The notes: generated from the sequence alone by a model not told the origin. A stretch of 64,000 nt of DNA from Candidatus Babelota bacterium (GCA_029262575.1 JAJCZC010000037.1:1-64000), one strand, 5' to 3'. Numbered from the stretch's first letter, positions 26,943-36,829 are shown. Program-made: numbers and translations.

Positions 26943-27173
26943 AGTTCTTCCTAACGATTTTAAGTATCAAAACATATGTAGCTATTGTTGCACAATTTAC
27001 TTATGCAACAAAATTTGTTTGCAGAGAAAGAATATAGGATACAATTGATATATTGCCAGAATCATTATCAATGCTCTGGACAATAGAACAGTAAAAAACC
27101 AAAAAAGGCGAAGACATCAAAAATTATATGCTTTTAGCTGTTTGAAGCACAAAATTGCATCAACACGCTAAAA
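26943..27173 (-). other. Intergenic leader between zapA and rny with hairpins
   Basis: On the minus strand a hairpin (TTTTAGC...GCTAAAA, right after the zapA stop) overlaps a possible -35/-10 pair (TTGTGC, 18 bases, TATAAT), followed by TTGTTGCA...TGCAACAA. It may end the zapA transcript and start rny. The position matches that of 6S RNA in gamma-proteobacteria, but I see none of the 6S sequence hallmarks. Confidence 0.35.
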
Positions 27174-27464
27174 CTATACTTCTAACGCACACAATTGTTT
27201 CTCCAAGGCTGCTATAATGCCTTGTTCTTTACAACGAACGGACTTCAATTCCTCTTGCATGTGAACAGCACGACTTGCTATGCGCAATGCAACCAAAACG
27301 GCCGCTTTTTTATGATCAATATGTTTGTTATGTTCAACAATCTCGTGTATCAGCTCATTTACTAAATGAGCTGAAGCATCAATATGTTCTTGTGATTCAT
27401 CACTCTTAATAACATATTGATCATTCAAAACACGTATTGTATAGTTTTTTGCCTCATTCATCAC
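27174..27464 (-). CDS. zapA: Cell division protein ZapA family
   Basis: 96 residues. Typical ZapA start (NYTIRVLNDQYVIKSDESQEHIDASAHLVNELI) then the long helix KAAVLVALRIASRAVHMQEELKSVR and a coiled-coil tail. ZapA bundles FtsZ filaments at the division septum. Its ATG overlaps the stop of the coiled-coil gene upstream (ATGA), so the two are translated together. Confidence 0.85.
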   Translation of the reverse strand: MMNEAKNYTIRVLNDQYVIKSDESQEHIDASAHLVNELIHEIVEHNKHIDHKKAAVLVALRIASRAVHMQEELKSVRCKEQGIIAALEKQLCALEV

Positions 27465-27739
27465 TGTTGATTTTCACTTTCAATTATGGCATCAATATTC
27501 TTAATTAAATCATCAACAACGGTTTTGGTCAGTTCTTTCTCTTTGGTCAATTGTTCTTGCATGCGATTATTTTCGCTAAGCATAGAACTTTCAAGCATTT
27601 CAACCTGTTTTTTTAATTTTTTAATCTCGTCTTCCCGGCCAGAAAGATCTTTTTGTAACCGCTCATTTTCGCTCTTTAAATCATTAGCCAATTTAACCAA
27701 CTTAGCGATCTTTGCTTCGAGTGATTGTAATAACTTCAT
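27461..27739 (-). CDS. Coiled-coil protein, ZapB-like
   Basis: 92 residues from the ATG at 27739, chosen for GGGAG 7 bases upstream rather than the ATG at 27766. Nearly the whole protein is a coiled coil (LEAKIAKLVKLANDLKSENERL, DEIKKLKKQVEMLESSML). ZapB in E. coli is an 81-residue coiled coil that works with ZapA; the overlap with zapA makes a ZapB-like role likely, but coiled coils are hard to assign by sequence alone. Confidence 0.65.
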   Translation of the reverse strand: MKLLQSLEAKIAKLVKLANDLKSENERLQKDLSGREDEIKKLKKQVEMLESSMLSENNRMQEQLTKEKELTKTVVDDLIKNIDAIIESENQQ

Positions 27740-27826
27740 GTAGGATCTCCCCCTCTTATTAAACAATCTTTTTGATAATTTCTGGCCTCAGTTTAATAAT
27801 CACTGACATGTGTTGTCAAGAGAGAA

Positions 27827-28174
27827 CTATTCTTTTACTGTTTTAACCAATTTACCAAAAGCTTCTGGTTCAAATATTGCCAATTGACTCAGCATCTTAC
27901 GGTTAAGGTCGATCTGTGCTTTTTTGCATCCAGCAATGAACTTATTGTATGGCATTCCATGTTGTTTGGTTGCAGCACTAATACGAGCAATAAACAATGC
28001 ACGCATATTACGCTTTTTAAGCTTACGACCTGTAAAAGCAAAAGCTAAGGCTCGCATTAAGGTTTCTTTTGCACGCTTAAAAATATTTTTGCGTTGTCCC
28101 CAATAACCTTTTGTCTGTTTTAACAGTTTTTTGTGACGCTTTTTAACAACTGTTCCGCGTTTTATTCTTGTCAT
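27827..28174 (-). CDS. rplT: 50S ribosomal protein L20
   Basis: 115 residues. Conserved blocks: MTRIKRGTVVKKRHKKLLKQ, KGYWGQRKNIFKRAKETLMRAL, RRALFIARISAA-type segment (MRALFIARISAATKQHGMPYNKFI) and LNRKMLSQLAI. It is an early assembly protein of the large subunit that also represses the infC-rpmI-rplT operon in some bacteria. It is the third gene of that operon here. Confidence 0.97.
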   Translation of the reverse strand: MTRIKRGTVVKKRHKKLLKQTKGYWGQRKNIFKRAKETLMRALAFAFTGRKLKKRNMRALFIARISAATKQHGMPYNKFIAGCKKAQIDLNRKMLSQLAIFEPEAFGKLVKTVKE

Positions 28175-28260
28175 GGTTTTTCATAACCTCAAGTTACGAT
28201 ACTAAAAAAATAACTAAACTAAATACAGCTTCATTAAAATCACTTTTAATCGGTGTTCAA

Positions 28261-28461
28261 TTATCTAGGAAGCAAAGAAAGCACATTCTTTAAATCTGCT
28301 GCGCAAATCATGCCACCTTGACGCAATTGGCGACGTCTTTTAGGACCTTTTTTGGTCAATAAGTGACGTCGGTATGCTTTTGCACGTTTTACTTTTCCAT
28401 TGCCAACACGCTTAAAACGTTTTTTTGCTGCTGACAAAGTTTTCATTTTTATTTTAGCCAT
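28261..28461 (-). CDS. rpmI: 50S ribosomal protein L35
   Basis: 66 residues, usual length. MAKIKMKTLSAAKKRFKRVG, then KAYRRHLLTKKGPKRRRQLR, ends KNVLSLLPR. Second gene of infC-rpmI-rplT. Confidence 0.97.
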   Translation of the reverse strand: MAKIKMKTLSAAKKRFKRVGNGKVKRAKAYRRHLLTKKGPKRRRQLRQGGMICAADLKNVLSLLPR

Positions 28462-28486
28462 AAGGATGTCCTATATTATATGCAAG

Positions 28487-29023
28487 TCACTTAACATAAT
28501 ATATGCGAGACCAGCACTGTCCCATGTTGGTTTCACGCTCTTTCACTAAATTGGTCAATCCATTTTCTTCTAATGATTGATCAACTTTATCAAAAATTTC
28601 ACGTCCACGCTGCTCACGGTTAACATTTTCACGGCCCCTAAAAAAAAGTGAAACCTTCACACGTTTACCCGTGGTTAAAAACTGAACGGCACGTTTAATC
28701 TTTGTTTGATAATCATGCTCTCCAATTTTTGGACGCATTTTTATCTCTTTAATCTGAATAGTTTTTTGATGTTTTTTTGCTTCAGCTTGCTTTTTCTTGC
28801 GCTCATAAAGAACCTTTCCGAAATCCATTATCTTTGCGATTGGAAAACCTTCAGGCCCCTTTTCAGTAAGCAGAACCAAATCTAAGTTGTCCGCCTCTGC
28901 TATGCGCAATGCCTCTGAACGAGATATCTGTCCAATATTTTCACCGTCTTTTGTTATTAATTGCAGCTGAGAAGCTCGAATCTGCTCATTAATTATCGGC
29001 AAAGAACGCTTATTATCTTTCAA
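28487..29023 (-). CDS. infC: Translation initiation factor IF-3
   Basis: 178 residues. N-domain INEQIRASQLQLITKDGENIG, linker, C-domain IKEIKMRPKIGEHDYQTKIK and KVSLFFRGRENVNREQRG. The start is a TTG (29023-29021) with GAAAGGTAG upstream; no in-frame ATG exists close by. IF-3 proofreads start codons and represses its own mRNA in several bacteria because infC begins with a non-AUG codon (AUU in E. coli); the TTG here could work the same way. It lies 41 bases after recA. Confidence 0.96.
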   Translation of the reverse strand: MKDNKRSLPIINEQIRASQLQLITKDGENIGQISRSEALRIAEADNLDLVLLTEKGPEGFPIAKIMDFGKVLYERKKKQAEAKKHQKTIQIKEIKMRPKIGEHDYQTKIKRAVQFLTTGKRVKVSLFFRGRENVNREQRGREIFDKVDQSLEENGLTNLVKERETNMGQCWSRIYYVK

Positions 29024-29064
29024 TTTTTTTACTACCTTTCATTTACTATGAAACAATACACAGC

Positions 29065-30111
29065 TTATTCCGATGGTTGCTGTAAAGCCTTCTGTACATC
29101 CACAAAGATTTCATCAAAGTTAGCTTGTACTTTTAAGAAATTCAATGCTTGATCTCTCCCTTGCGCAATCTTATTTTCTTTATAAGAAAACCACGATCCC
29201 GACTTGGCAATCACATTATAATGTATAGCTGCATCAAGCAAATCTAGTTCCTTACTGATACCCTCACCAAAAATTAAATCTACTTCAACTTTTTTAAAAG
29301 GTGGAGCAACCTTGTTTTTAACCATCTTGATAGACAATCTATTGCCAACATGCACATCGTTTTTCTTCAAGCTAGCAATACGACGCACATCAATACGTAA
29401 TGATGCATAGAATTTTAACGCTTTGCCACCAGTAGTAGTCTCCTTTGGAGCAAATGGTAGACCACCTATATTTTGACGAAGTTGATTGATAAAAATAAGC
29501 ACAGTGTTTGATTTGTGTACAACTGGCGTTAATTTACGTAGTGCCTGTGACATAAGACGAGCTTGTAATCCCATGTGTGAATCACCCATATCACCTTCAA
29601 GCTCTGCTTTAGGAACCAATGCTGCAACAGAGTCGACAACAATAACATCGACTGCTCCTGAGCGAATAAGCATTTCTGCAATGTCCAAGGCTTGTTCACC
29701 GTAATCAGGTTGAGATACAATCAAATTATCTATATCAACGCCAATATTACTGGCATATTTTGGATCCATAGCGTGTTCTGCATCAATAAAAGCACAAATT
29801 CCGCCATTTTTTTGAGCTTGAGCAATCACCTGTATAGCCAAAGTTGTTTTTCCAGATGCTTCGGGACCATAAATCTCAACAATTCTACCCTTGGGCAAAC
29901 CACCAATTCCAATAGCTTTATCAATTAAAATTGAGCCAGTAGAAATACCCTCTATTGCAGAATGAGGTGCATCACCCATAAGCATTACAGCCCCATTGCC
30001 ATATTGCTTATCGATCTGAGAAAATGTAACTTCTAAAGCCTTTTTTTTATCTTCATTACTTGCTGAAAGGCCTATAGAGATGCTTTTTTCTGTAGTTTTT
30101 CTTTGTTTCAT
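29065..30111 (-). CDS. recA: Recombinase RecA
   Basis: 348 residues. Walker [14 protein letters not shown], core [24 protein letters not shown]2-region [11 protein letters not shown], and C-terminal part [18 protein letters not shown]. Complete, no intein. Its start overlaps the stop of the ppiD gene by 4 bases, an unusual coupling of a repair gene to an envelope chaperone. No LexA-type box is evident, and the gene is internal to a transcript. Confidence 0.97.
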   Translation of the reverse strand: MKQRKTTEKSISIGLSASNEDKKKALEVTFSQIDKQYGNGAVMLMGDAPHSAIEGISTGSILIDKAIGIGGLPKGRIVEIYGPEASGKTTLAIQVIAQAQKNGGICAFIDAEHAMDPKYASNIGVDIDNLIVSQPDYGEQALDIAEMLIRSGAVDVIVVDSVAALVPKAELEGDMGDSHMGLQARLMSQALRKLTPVVHKSNTVLIFINQLRQNIGGLPFAPKETTTGGKALKFYASLRIDVRRIASLKKNDVHVGNRLSIKMVKNKVAPPFKKVEVDLIFGEGISKELDLLDAAIHYNVIAKSGSWFSYKENKIAQGRDQALNFLKVQANFDEIFVDVQKALQQPSE

Positions 30112-32072
30112 ACTGCCTGTGATTCGTTTAAATTAAATACTGAGTTATTAGTTTCAATTGTAGCATTTCTAGATAAAGAAGCAACAAAACCTTGAATAAA
30201 CAGAGCTTTTCTCTCGTTATGTAGGCGATTTTCAATGACAGGTTTCTTCTCTTGCAACTCCTCTGTATCCACTTCGGCAACGTCTGCAACATAAAAAACA
30301 TAGCCTGTATTATCAGCAATATGAAAAGCCGACAATCCTTTTTTTCCTAATTGTAACATTTTATCAACAGGAATACCTTTCTCTTTGAGACCCTCAACAC
30401 CAGCATCTTTACGCAAAAAATCAGTTTCTTGCAACGATCCGCCGAGTTTTTTTGCCACTGCCTGAGGAGACTCCTCGCCTAAGGCTAGCTTTGCCTCTTC
30501 TAAACGTTTTTGAAGCGTTTTTTGAGCGCGTTCATCAATTAAATGGCTTGTTACAGTCGCTTTTACGTTTTCTAACTGAGGCAAATAACGCTTTTTTATC
30601 TCATTAAGCTGCACAATGTAGCCAGTGTCCCCGTCCACAAAAAACCCTGCTTCACCTTTTTTAAGCTTAAAGAAAGTTCGCATTCTCATTGAGTCATCTT
30701 TTGAAGAGAATGGCACCTCCTCACTTTCGCTTTTCTTTTCTTTTACAAACACTTCAAGTGCATTTTCATCAACACCCGTTGAATCCAAAACGCGCCTCAT
30801 GTCTTTGGTAAATTGTTTTGCAAAGGCCTGTTGTAGCAATGTCTTTTTAATTTCATCTTTTACTACTGATAAAGATTTATATTTTTTAGGTTTCATTTTC
30901 ACACGTTGCACAATTTCTAAACCATCTGCGGTTTGAAACACCTCTGAAATTGCCCCGTCTTTTAATAGATATGATTTTTTTTCAAACACTGGGTCTCGAT
31001 CACCTTTTGAAAAAAACGGCAACAATCCGCCATCTTTAGCCGATTCATCATCTTCAGAAACCTCTTTTGCCTTTTGAGCAAAAGCATCTGGATTTTTCAT
31101 CAACTCTGATCGCAGCGCTTGGGCGCGCTGATACAGAAGTTCCTTAGGCTCTGTTTCAGAAAGCTTTAATAAAATACGCCTTACTTGAATTTGTGAAGGC
31201 GCTTCTATATATTTTCTAACCTTATGCTTATCATAATAATCTTGTAATTCGTCCTGAGAAACACTCGTGCCGTAAGATACCGGATTGAACTTCCAGATTA
31301 TACCTGCACGTTGCTCCGGAACCCAATAACGTTTTGCACCTTTATTTTGCGTATCAAAAAACGCCTTTAAATCAGTATCGGCAATCTCTTTTTTTCTTTC
31401 TTCTTCTTCAATTTCATCCAAAGAAAAGCTGATAATTGCATACTTTCTTTTAGCAATCTCATCGCCCATAGCACCTTGAACCAAATATGAAGGTGTGTAA
31501 TTAGCAATACTCGACAGCTCTAATGCTATGTAGCGAGCTAATGCCTGCTCAACCATAGTTTCAAACTGGGTAAAACTTAATCCCATGCGCGATAAATAAA
31601 AACGCAATGACTGTTGATCTATTCCTTGTGGAGTAAAAAAGCCAAGAGGCAACACATTATAAAGGCCTGACTGCTGTATAAACATGGGGTCGTTAAACTT
31701 CTGATCAACATAATCGCCATGAATGTATAATGGTATGTGATCTGCAACATCATCAACCACCGATTCGCGAACCAACTCTTCATAGGCCAATATTTTTGGA
31801 TCTCGCGCTAATCCCAACATCTGCATGAACACATCTGCATAGGCACCATACTGCTCACGCATTACACGAATATTATATTCTTGTTTGGATACTGCTCGAT
31901 AAAATGACGCTATGTCTATTTCGCGATTATTAACCCGAGCCACCCACTGAGGACCTTTTAGTCGATCCCCTAAATTGGGCATAATAAATACAATGCCAAG
32001 AATAATTACAAAAAACCAAAGAACATACTTGAAAAGTTTTGATTTTATTTGCCTACGTATAACAGTGATCAT
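30108..32072 (-). CDS. PpiD/SurA-like membrane-anchored periplasmic folding factor
   Basis: 654 residues. One N-terminal membrane helix ([20 protein letters not shown]) and a large periplasmic part. A SurA-type chaperone domain follows ([22 protein letters not shown]), then a parvulin rotamase domain (about 290-400; [47 protein letters not shown]), then a second PpiD-like half (about 400-640) without an obvious rotamase. This is the PpiD plan, which assists folding of newly exported proteins at the Sec translocon. Fits a cell that exports many proteins. Confidence 0.9.
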   Translation of the reverse strand: MITVIRRQIKSKLFKYVLWFFVIILGIVFIMPNLGDRLKGPQWVARVNNREIDIASFYRAVSKQEYNIRVMREQYGAYADVFMQMLGLARDPKILAYEELVRESVVDDVADHIPLYIHGDYVDQKFNDPMFIQQSGLYNVLPLGFFTPQGIDQQSLRFYLSRMGLSFTQFETMVEQALARYIALELSSIANYTPSYLVQGAMGDEIAKRKYAIISFSLDEIEEEERKKEIADTDLKAFFDTQNKGAKRYWVPEQRAGIIWKFNPVSYGTSVSQDELQDYYDKHKVRKYIEAPSQIQVRRILLKLSETEPKELLYQRAQALRSELMKNPDAFAQKAKEVSEDDESAKDGGLLPFFSKGDRDPVFEKKSYLLKDGAISEVFQTADGLEIVQRVKMKPKKYKSLSVVKDEIKKTLLQQAFAKQFTKDMRRVLDSTGVDENALEVFVKEKKSESEEVPFSSKDDSMRMRTFFKLKKGEAGFFVDGDTGYIVQLNEIKKRYLPQLENVKATVTSHLIDERAQKTLQKRLEEAKLALGEESPQAVAKKLGGSLQETDFLRKDAGVEGLKEKGIPVDKMLQLGKKGLSAFHIADNTGYVFYVADVAEVDTEELQEKKPVIENRLHNERKALFIQGFVASLSRNATIETNNSVFNLNESQAV

Positions 32073-32107
32073 GTGTATCCTTTTTATTTATATGAAAATC
32101 TAATCTA

Positions 32108-32677
32108 TTAACAAGAAACTATGCGTATATCCTTGAGTCGCTCCGCTTTTTTCACTTTCTCCACAAACGCCAACAACTCTTGCTTATCTGAAAATGGCTC
32201 GGTTGTTACCTGGTACCAGATAATTTCTTTTCCTTGTGCAGTTTTACTATGACGCTCATCGACACGTACCGGCATATTCTTATTTTGCAGCTTGTCAGCG
32301 AAGCTATGGGCAGCTCGTGAGGTTCCAAAACCAATAAGCTGTGCTTTATATAGTTCTTCTGGTACAACTATTTTCGAGGTGGCTTCATTTTGACTCAACC
32401 TACTATCATTATGTACAATATGTGTTTCTACAACATCTGTATGTGTAGCTATAACATTTTCTGATACTTCACGATCAATAACTTCATTAAATCGCTCCAA
32501 AGCTTTTCTCTGTCCTAAAAAATATCCTGCCATAAACACAAAAAATGCAAGCAACATAATTGATGCAGTCAGAAAGCTCACTTGTCGATTTGTCAAGTAT
32601 AACACACTGTTGTATTGACGTTTATTAACGTTATCTGCCTCAATTTCATATCGATTATTTTTTTCAATTTGATTCAT
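32108..32677 (-). CDS. SPOR-domain membrane protein
   Basis: 189 residues from the ATG at 32677; a GTG at 32686 would add three residues. A membrane helix lies at about 32-52 (FLTASIMLLAFFVFMAGYFLG) and a C-terminal SPOR domain at about 110-189 (YKAQLIGFGTSRAAHSFADKL, PVRVDERHS, WYQVTTEPFSDKQELLAFVEKV). SPOR domains bind peptidoglycan strands stripped of stem peptides at the septum, so this is probably a division-site protein. The gene overlaps the miaA stop. Confidence 0.88.
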   Translation of the reverse strand: MNQIEKNNRYEIEADNVNKRQYNSVLYLTNRQVSFLTASIMLLAFFVFMAGYFLGQRKALERFNEVIDREVSENVIATHTDVVETHIVHNDSRLSQNEATSKIVVPEELYKAQLIGFGTSRAAHSFADKLQNKNMPVRVDERHSKTAQGKEIIWYQVTTEPFSDKQELLAFVEKVKKAERLKDIRIVSC

Positions 32678-33629
32678 AATCACCACAATCTAGAGTTGAA
32701 ATGTCTTCTAATAGTTGTTTAATATATAAGTCATCATCAGGATAAGTCAAGTCAAATTCGGTTATTTTTCCACAACTATCACCAGTCTCTTTTTGAGCAC
32801 AAAACACTTCCTTTTTAAGCATTCGCCAAAAAGTTTCTTGCCTTTTAGCGTAATTGCGAGTGCGCTGTGCAATCAAATCAATAGCCTGCTTTAAGTCATA
32901 AGCATGCTTTAAATATCCTATAAGTTCCGCATAGCCAATTATCCTTTTTTCCTGCACAAACGGTTCCCACGGTGTGCCTAAAAGCTGCTGTACTTCATCA
33001 ATCCAGCCCGATTTAACCATCTGTACTACGCGCTTATTAATGCGATCATATAAAAGGTTGCGGTTGCGCATAACATGAACCAACACAAATGGAGATATTG
33101 GATCATATGAGGGCTTATATAGTGAGGGTTTTTTTCCAGTTACATACCAAATTTCCAAAGCACGCCTAATGCGATACTGATCGTGAGGATGAATTTGTTG
33201 TGCTCGCTCAGAATCAACGGCAAATAACTTTTGCCATAATTCTTCATCGGGTATCTCTGGAACCACCCCAACCTGCACCGTATCTGAAATTAATTTAAAA
33301 AGAAGTGATTTGAGGTAAAACCCTGAACCGCCCACTAAAATAGGCAATTTGTTGCGAGCGTGTATTTGATCAATTTTCGCTTGAACCAACGTGCGATATC
33401 TATGAACCGTTAAGTGCTCTGGATCTCTAAACAAATCAAATAGATGCTGCGAAATAGGACTTTTTTCCCAATCAGGCTTAGCAGTTCCAATAGTAAGGGG
33501 TGTATATATTTGCGCACTATCCATATTGATTATTTCTGAAGGTATATGTGCGGATAATTTTTCAGCAAAATCGGATTTTCCACTTGCTGTAGGTCCATAA
33601 ATGAACACGATTTTTTTTTGCTTATTCAT
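32664..33629 (-). CDS. miaA: tRNA dimethylallyltransferase MiaA
   Basis: 321 residues. P-loop IYGPTASGKSDFAEKL, substrate motif NMDSAQIYTPLTIGTAKP, LVGGSGFYLKSLLF, DQYRIRRALEIWYVTGKKPS and the C-terminal IIGYAELIGYL / RTRNYAKRQETFWR. It adds the isopentenyl-type group to A37 of tRNAs reading UNN codons. Complete. The downstream gene overlaps by a few codons. Confidence 0.96.
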   Translation of the reverse strand: MNKQKKIVFIYGPTASGKSDFAEKLSAHIPSEIINMDSAQIYTPLTIGTAKPDWEKSPISQHLFDLFRDPEHLTVHRYRTLVQAKIDQIHARNKLPILVGGSGFYLKSLLFKLISDTVQVGVVPEIPDEELWQKLFAVDSERAQQIHPHDQYRIRRALEIWYVTGKKPSLYKPSYDPISPFVLVHVMRNRNLLYDRINKRVVQMVKSGWIDEVQQLLGTPWEPFVQEKRIIGYAELIGYLKHAYDLKQAIDLIAQRTRNYAKRQETFWRMLKKEVFCAQKETGDSCGKITEFDLTYPDDDLYIKQLLEDISTLDCGDYESN

Positions 33630-33643
33630 ATCATATCACTTCA

Positions 33644-33683
33644 ATATTAAACAAGCAGGGAAGCTTCCCTGCTTGTTTAATAT
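33644..33683 (-). terminator. Perfect 40-base palindrome, terminator of carD
   Basis: The 20-base arm ATATTAAACAAGCAGGGAAG is followed directly by its exact reverse complement, centred at 33663/33664. It lies between carD and miaA, which run in the same direction, so it isolates carD from the miaA transcript. Confidence 0.85.
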
Positions 33684-33703
33684 GTATATAATTCAACTAT
33701 TTT

Positions 33704-34249
33704 TTAGGCTAAAGTTGCCACGCTTTGCTTAGTATGCATTATGACATTATTTTTATGCATAGTAAAGAAAGATCTCAATTGTTCAACAGCTTTATCTTCA
33801 TTTACCTGCTTTACTATCGATATTTCCTGAGCTAACAATGCTTCTGTTTGATGCAAAAGATTCTTTTCTCCAAAAGAAAGCTCTTTTTGTGTTGATATAA
33901 ATTTCAAATCACGATATACACGTCCTATCTCTTGCAAGCTACCTGTACGCAACTTACATTGATACTCTTTGTTCCGCTTATTCCAGTTGCTTGCTGTAAG
34001 CTCATGAACATCCTTTGTTGTAGGCTGCGAAAGCATGATGAAAACATCATCTATGCTTTTTACAGACGACAATCTACGAATGCCTGTTGAATCCAAACTT
34101 GCGACCGGCACAAGAATGGTCATATCTTTATTAAGAAAAGCAAGCTCAAAAAAACGCACTTTATAACCAGCAACATTTTTCTCAAGCGTCTGACTGATGA
34201 TTGCTACCCCGTGACCAGGATACACAATCTTTTCATTTACAGAAAACAT
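33704..34249 (-). CDS. CarD/CdnL-family RNA polymerase-binding regulator
   Basis: 181 residues. N-terminal RNA-polymerase-interacting Tudor-like domain (FSVNEKIVYPGHGVAIISQTLE, ELAFLNKDMTILVPV), then the helical DNA-binding domain (NWNKRNKEYQCKLRTGSLQEIGRVYRDLK, FGEKNLLHQTEALLAQEI). CarD stabilises open promoter complexes, often at rRNA promoters. AAAGG before the ATG. It is a single-gene unit, with a perfect-palindrome terminator. Confidence 0.92.
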   Translation of the reverse strand: MFSVNEKIVYPGHGVAIISQTLEKNVAGYKVRFFELAFLNKDMTILVPVASLDSTGIRRLSSVKSIDDVFIMLSQPTTKDVHELTASNWNKRNKEYQCKLRTGSLQEIGRVYRDLKFISTQKELSFGEKNLLHQTEALLAQEISIVKQVNEDKAVEQLRSFFTMHKNNVIMHTKQSVATLA

Positions 34250-34366
34250 CTTGGGCCCTTTCCTATAAGGAAAGGCCTAAACTCAAAATTTTCTTTAACT
34301 CATTACACTTATATAGTATAGCAGAAAAATATTTTTAATTAAGTAATCGCTAGATCTTGCTTCACA

Positions 34367-35518
34367 TTATGATGCATGATATTTTTTATAATAAAAGGAA
34401 ACAAATTTAAAAATAATTGATGAAATAGCCAAGGGAGGCGCCCACCAATACTGCTTAACCCATTGACCAAACGTCAATCCGCTTTTTTGATAATGATCAA
34501 TAACGCCACCAACTTGGCTCACAATAACATCTATAGCATTTAAGATCTCTTCAATGGGCAACTGTTCAACTTGTTGGTGAATTGCGATAACATCTGCATG
34601 TGACAATGTGCGATTACTCACTTCCTCCTGCTTACTATTTAACAAGAGTAAGACAAATGTGGTAAAATCACGTATAAAGGCTTCATTGTCTACATATTTA
34701 TATTGTGTTACATCATCCCATAACTGTGAAAGCGTTTTGCGGTTGCCTCTTTTTTGCCAACAAAAAAGAGGCAATCTCAGCAAGCGCATATCCTTTATCA
34801 GTTCCTGACTTTGAGCAGGCAAAGACAACAAATAGTGCATTGCTCGTTCAAGCCTATGCAGACAATAAAATCTAAAAGCAACCTCATCGGTATGTATCAC
34901 CATCTTTAAATCGCCCATTTCGCTTATTCGACATTCTGCTTTCTCAACTATGCCGTCACAATTATCAGCCAAATGTTCTGTCATTAACGCAATGGCTTCA
35001 ATGCGTTGGCGAACATCTAAATCGTCACATGCATTATGCGTACATATATGCTTTGGATGAGCAATACGGTTGCAATCATGCAGGCAGTTTATTGTATTGC
35101 GTGTAATGATAAAAATTTCCTTACTAAAATCTTCTACCAAAAGGTCATCATGAAGAGATTTATAAGATTTAAATGAATCCCAAACCATAAATAAAGGCTT
35201 TAAGCTTCTTGTTTGGACTATACGATCCACAGAACGGCGAACTTGTTTATGCTCAAAAACAGTCCGAATTGATGGTGGTAAAATGTCATTAAAATCAATC
35301 GCTTTGCCTGCAAGCATATCTTGCATTGCATTTACTTCCTGATACATTTTGGCCAATATTCTTATAGTTTTATCCAAACGCGCCACAAAATAATAGCGGC
35401 GATACACTAAAAAAGTTTGCTCATTGATGGAGACGTCATTTTTTTGTTGAGCATGCGCAAAACAAGGTCCCAATAATGTATATACTATTAGCCAGGCATT
35501 TATCATCTTAACATTCAT
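34367..35518 (-). CDS. Exported, C-terminally anchored protein with internal duplication (B)
   Basis: 383 residues with a signal peptide (INAWLIVYTLLGPCFAHAQ) and a C-terminal hydrophobic segment (WWAPPLAISSIIFKFVSFYY). Two related helical units begin RRYYFVARLDKTIRILAKMY (about residue 36) and FRFYCLHRLERAMHYLLSL (about residue 215). Each continues into LKPLFMVWDSFKSYKSLHDD or LSQLWDDVTQYKYVDNEAF. A conserved tail follows (VEQLPIEEILNAIDVIVSQ). The neighbour 35536-36624 has the same plan, so four copies of one unit exist here. There is no match to a family I know. The two genes are 17 bases apart and form an operon. Confidence 0.65.
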   Translation of the reverse strand: MNVKMINAWLIVYTLLGPCFAHAQQKNDVSINEQTFLVYRRYYFVARLDKTIRILAKMYQEVNAMQDMLAGKAIDFNDILPPSIRTVFEHKQVRRSVDRIVQTRSLKPLFMVWDSFKSYKSLHDDLLVEDFSKEIFIITRNTINCLHDCNRIAHPKHICTHNACDDLDVRQRIEAIALMTEHLADNCDGIVEKAECRISEMGDLKMVIHTDEVAFRFYCLHRLERAMHYLLSLPAQSQELIKDMRLLRLPLFCWQKRGNRKTLSQLWDDVTQYKYVDNEAFIRDFTTFVLLLLNSKQEEVSNRTLSHADVIAIHQQVEQLPIEEILNAIDVIVSQVGGVIDHYQKSGLTFGQWVKQYWWAPPLAISSIIFKFVSFYYKKYHAS

Positions 35519-35535
35519 AGTATTACTCTATAGTT

Positions 35536-36624
35536 TTAATTCATAAAAAAATGGGCCCCTAAGCCTGCACATACACAAGCAATACCAGAAACAACCCAAC
35601 GCATATAACTTGTTTTTCTTTGGCTTTCAAACGCCTGAATTGCAATCAATTTGTCTGTGACCACATCTATGGCCTCCAAGGTTTCATCCAACGGAAGCGT
35701 TTCCAAATTTTCATAAAGCTCCAAAACCTGGTTCATTTCGATCATCACAACTTGCTCAGTTTGCGCTGAAAGATCTTTAAACAAAAGACTTTTATAAACA
35801 AGAAAAATATTCATAAGCATCTCTTGCAAAAACGTGTCATCCTGTGCAAATCTATACTGCTTAAACTCCTGGCACACATGCAAAAGAGGCTTAAGGTCCT
35901 TGCGCTTGCACATCTCCTCAATGCACTCTCGCACTCTATCATGAGAAAAATGTTCAATCTCGCTCAACAAGCCCGTTTCATCATCAAATACACGTTGGAT
36001 ATCTTTTCGCTTGAAAGGATGCTTTATATTTTCTTGAAGATAATGCAAAAAATGTACGCTTTTTTGGAGCCGCTTGATAATAAAAAACCTCTTTGCTACA
36101 GAATCCGTTGTCACTTTATCAAGCTCTTGATTGGTAAACTTTTTTGAGCACTTTACATCACCTTCAACCTCACGGACACACTGATCAACTATACATAATT
36201 TATGTTCAAGTGATAATGGAAAAGACACTGTTTTGATTGGCTTAATTTGGCCGATTAGCCCATATAAGCAATAGACAAGATCAATGAATTCATTTACAAA
36301 AATTGTGCTATACAAGTATTGATAAGCTAGAAACTTATCCCATAATTCAAATAAAGAATCCAAGGTTTTATCATTTACTATTTGCTCAACTATTGTTTGC
36401 ATTTGCGGCAGCCGAAATAGTATGGGATCAAGCTTTTCAAATGCAATGAGATGTTGAACGTTTTCATTATGAAGCAAAGCAATTGAAGGCTTTAACCTCT
36501 TGATCAAATAATATCGATGATAAATTTTATCAGTTCGCCTTTGAATATGCATTTGCTCAGGAAAAATGTCTTCTCCAAAGATATACGCAACAAATGTAAT
36601 ACTTAAAAACCACGTCTTCCACAT
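35536..36624 (-). CDS. Exported, C-terminally anchored protein with internal duplication (A)
   Basis: 362 residues, signal peptide (TWFLSITFVAYIFGED) and C-terminal membrane segment (WVVSGIACVCAGLGAHFFMN). Unit 1 starts HRYYLIKRLKPSIALLHNEN and unit 2 KRFFIIKRLQKSVHFLHYL, each followed by a helical block ending in LDSLFELWDKFLAYQYLYST or LKPLLHVCQEFKQYRFAQDD. The pre-anchor tail ENLETLPLDETLEAIDVVTD parallels that of the neighbour. The conserved [RK]-R-[YF]-[YF]-x-[IV]-x-R-L core could be a binding surface. Function unknown; probably in the cell envelope, possibly host-facing. Confidence 0.65.
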   Translation of the reverse strand: MWKTWFLSITFVAYIFGEDIFPEQMHIQRRTDKIYHRYYLIKRLKPSIALLHNENVQHLIAFEKLDPILFRLPQMQTIVEQIVNDKTLDSLFELWDKFLAYQYLYSTIFVNEFIDLVYCLYGLIGQIKPIKTVSFPLSLEHKLCIVDQCVREVEGDVKCSKKFTNQELDKVTTDSVAKRFFIIKRLQKSVHFLHYLQENIKHPFKRKDIQRVFDDETGLLSEIEHFSHDRVRECIEEMCKRKDLKPLLHVCQEFKQYRFAQDDTFLQEMLMNIFLVYKSLLFKDLSAQTEQVVMIEMNQVLELYENLETLPLDETLEAIDVVTDKLIAIQAFESQRKTSYMRWVVSGIACVCAGLGAHFFMN

Positions 36625-36829
36625 AGTATGTTCCTATATCTCGAAAGTCTTTAACCATAGTATCGACTAGGCTCACATCTGTTTGCAACAATTTATTAGC
36701 TATTTGCTCAAGAAATCAAATGCAATCTCAGATTTAATTTTTTTACTTTTTTTTCTATCAAAGTTTTAGCTATACTCACACTAAGCTGTTTAGCAAAAGA
36801 TGAAGCTTAAAAAATAAGGATGTTGAATA

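Noticed and set aside
26943-27173. 6S RNA by position downstream of zapA
   Set aside because: The minus strand has hairpins and a -10-like TATAAT but no long rod with a central bubble and none of the known 6S sequence marks.
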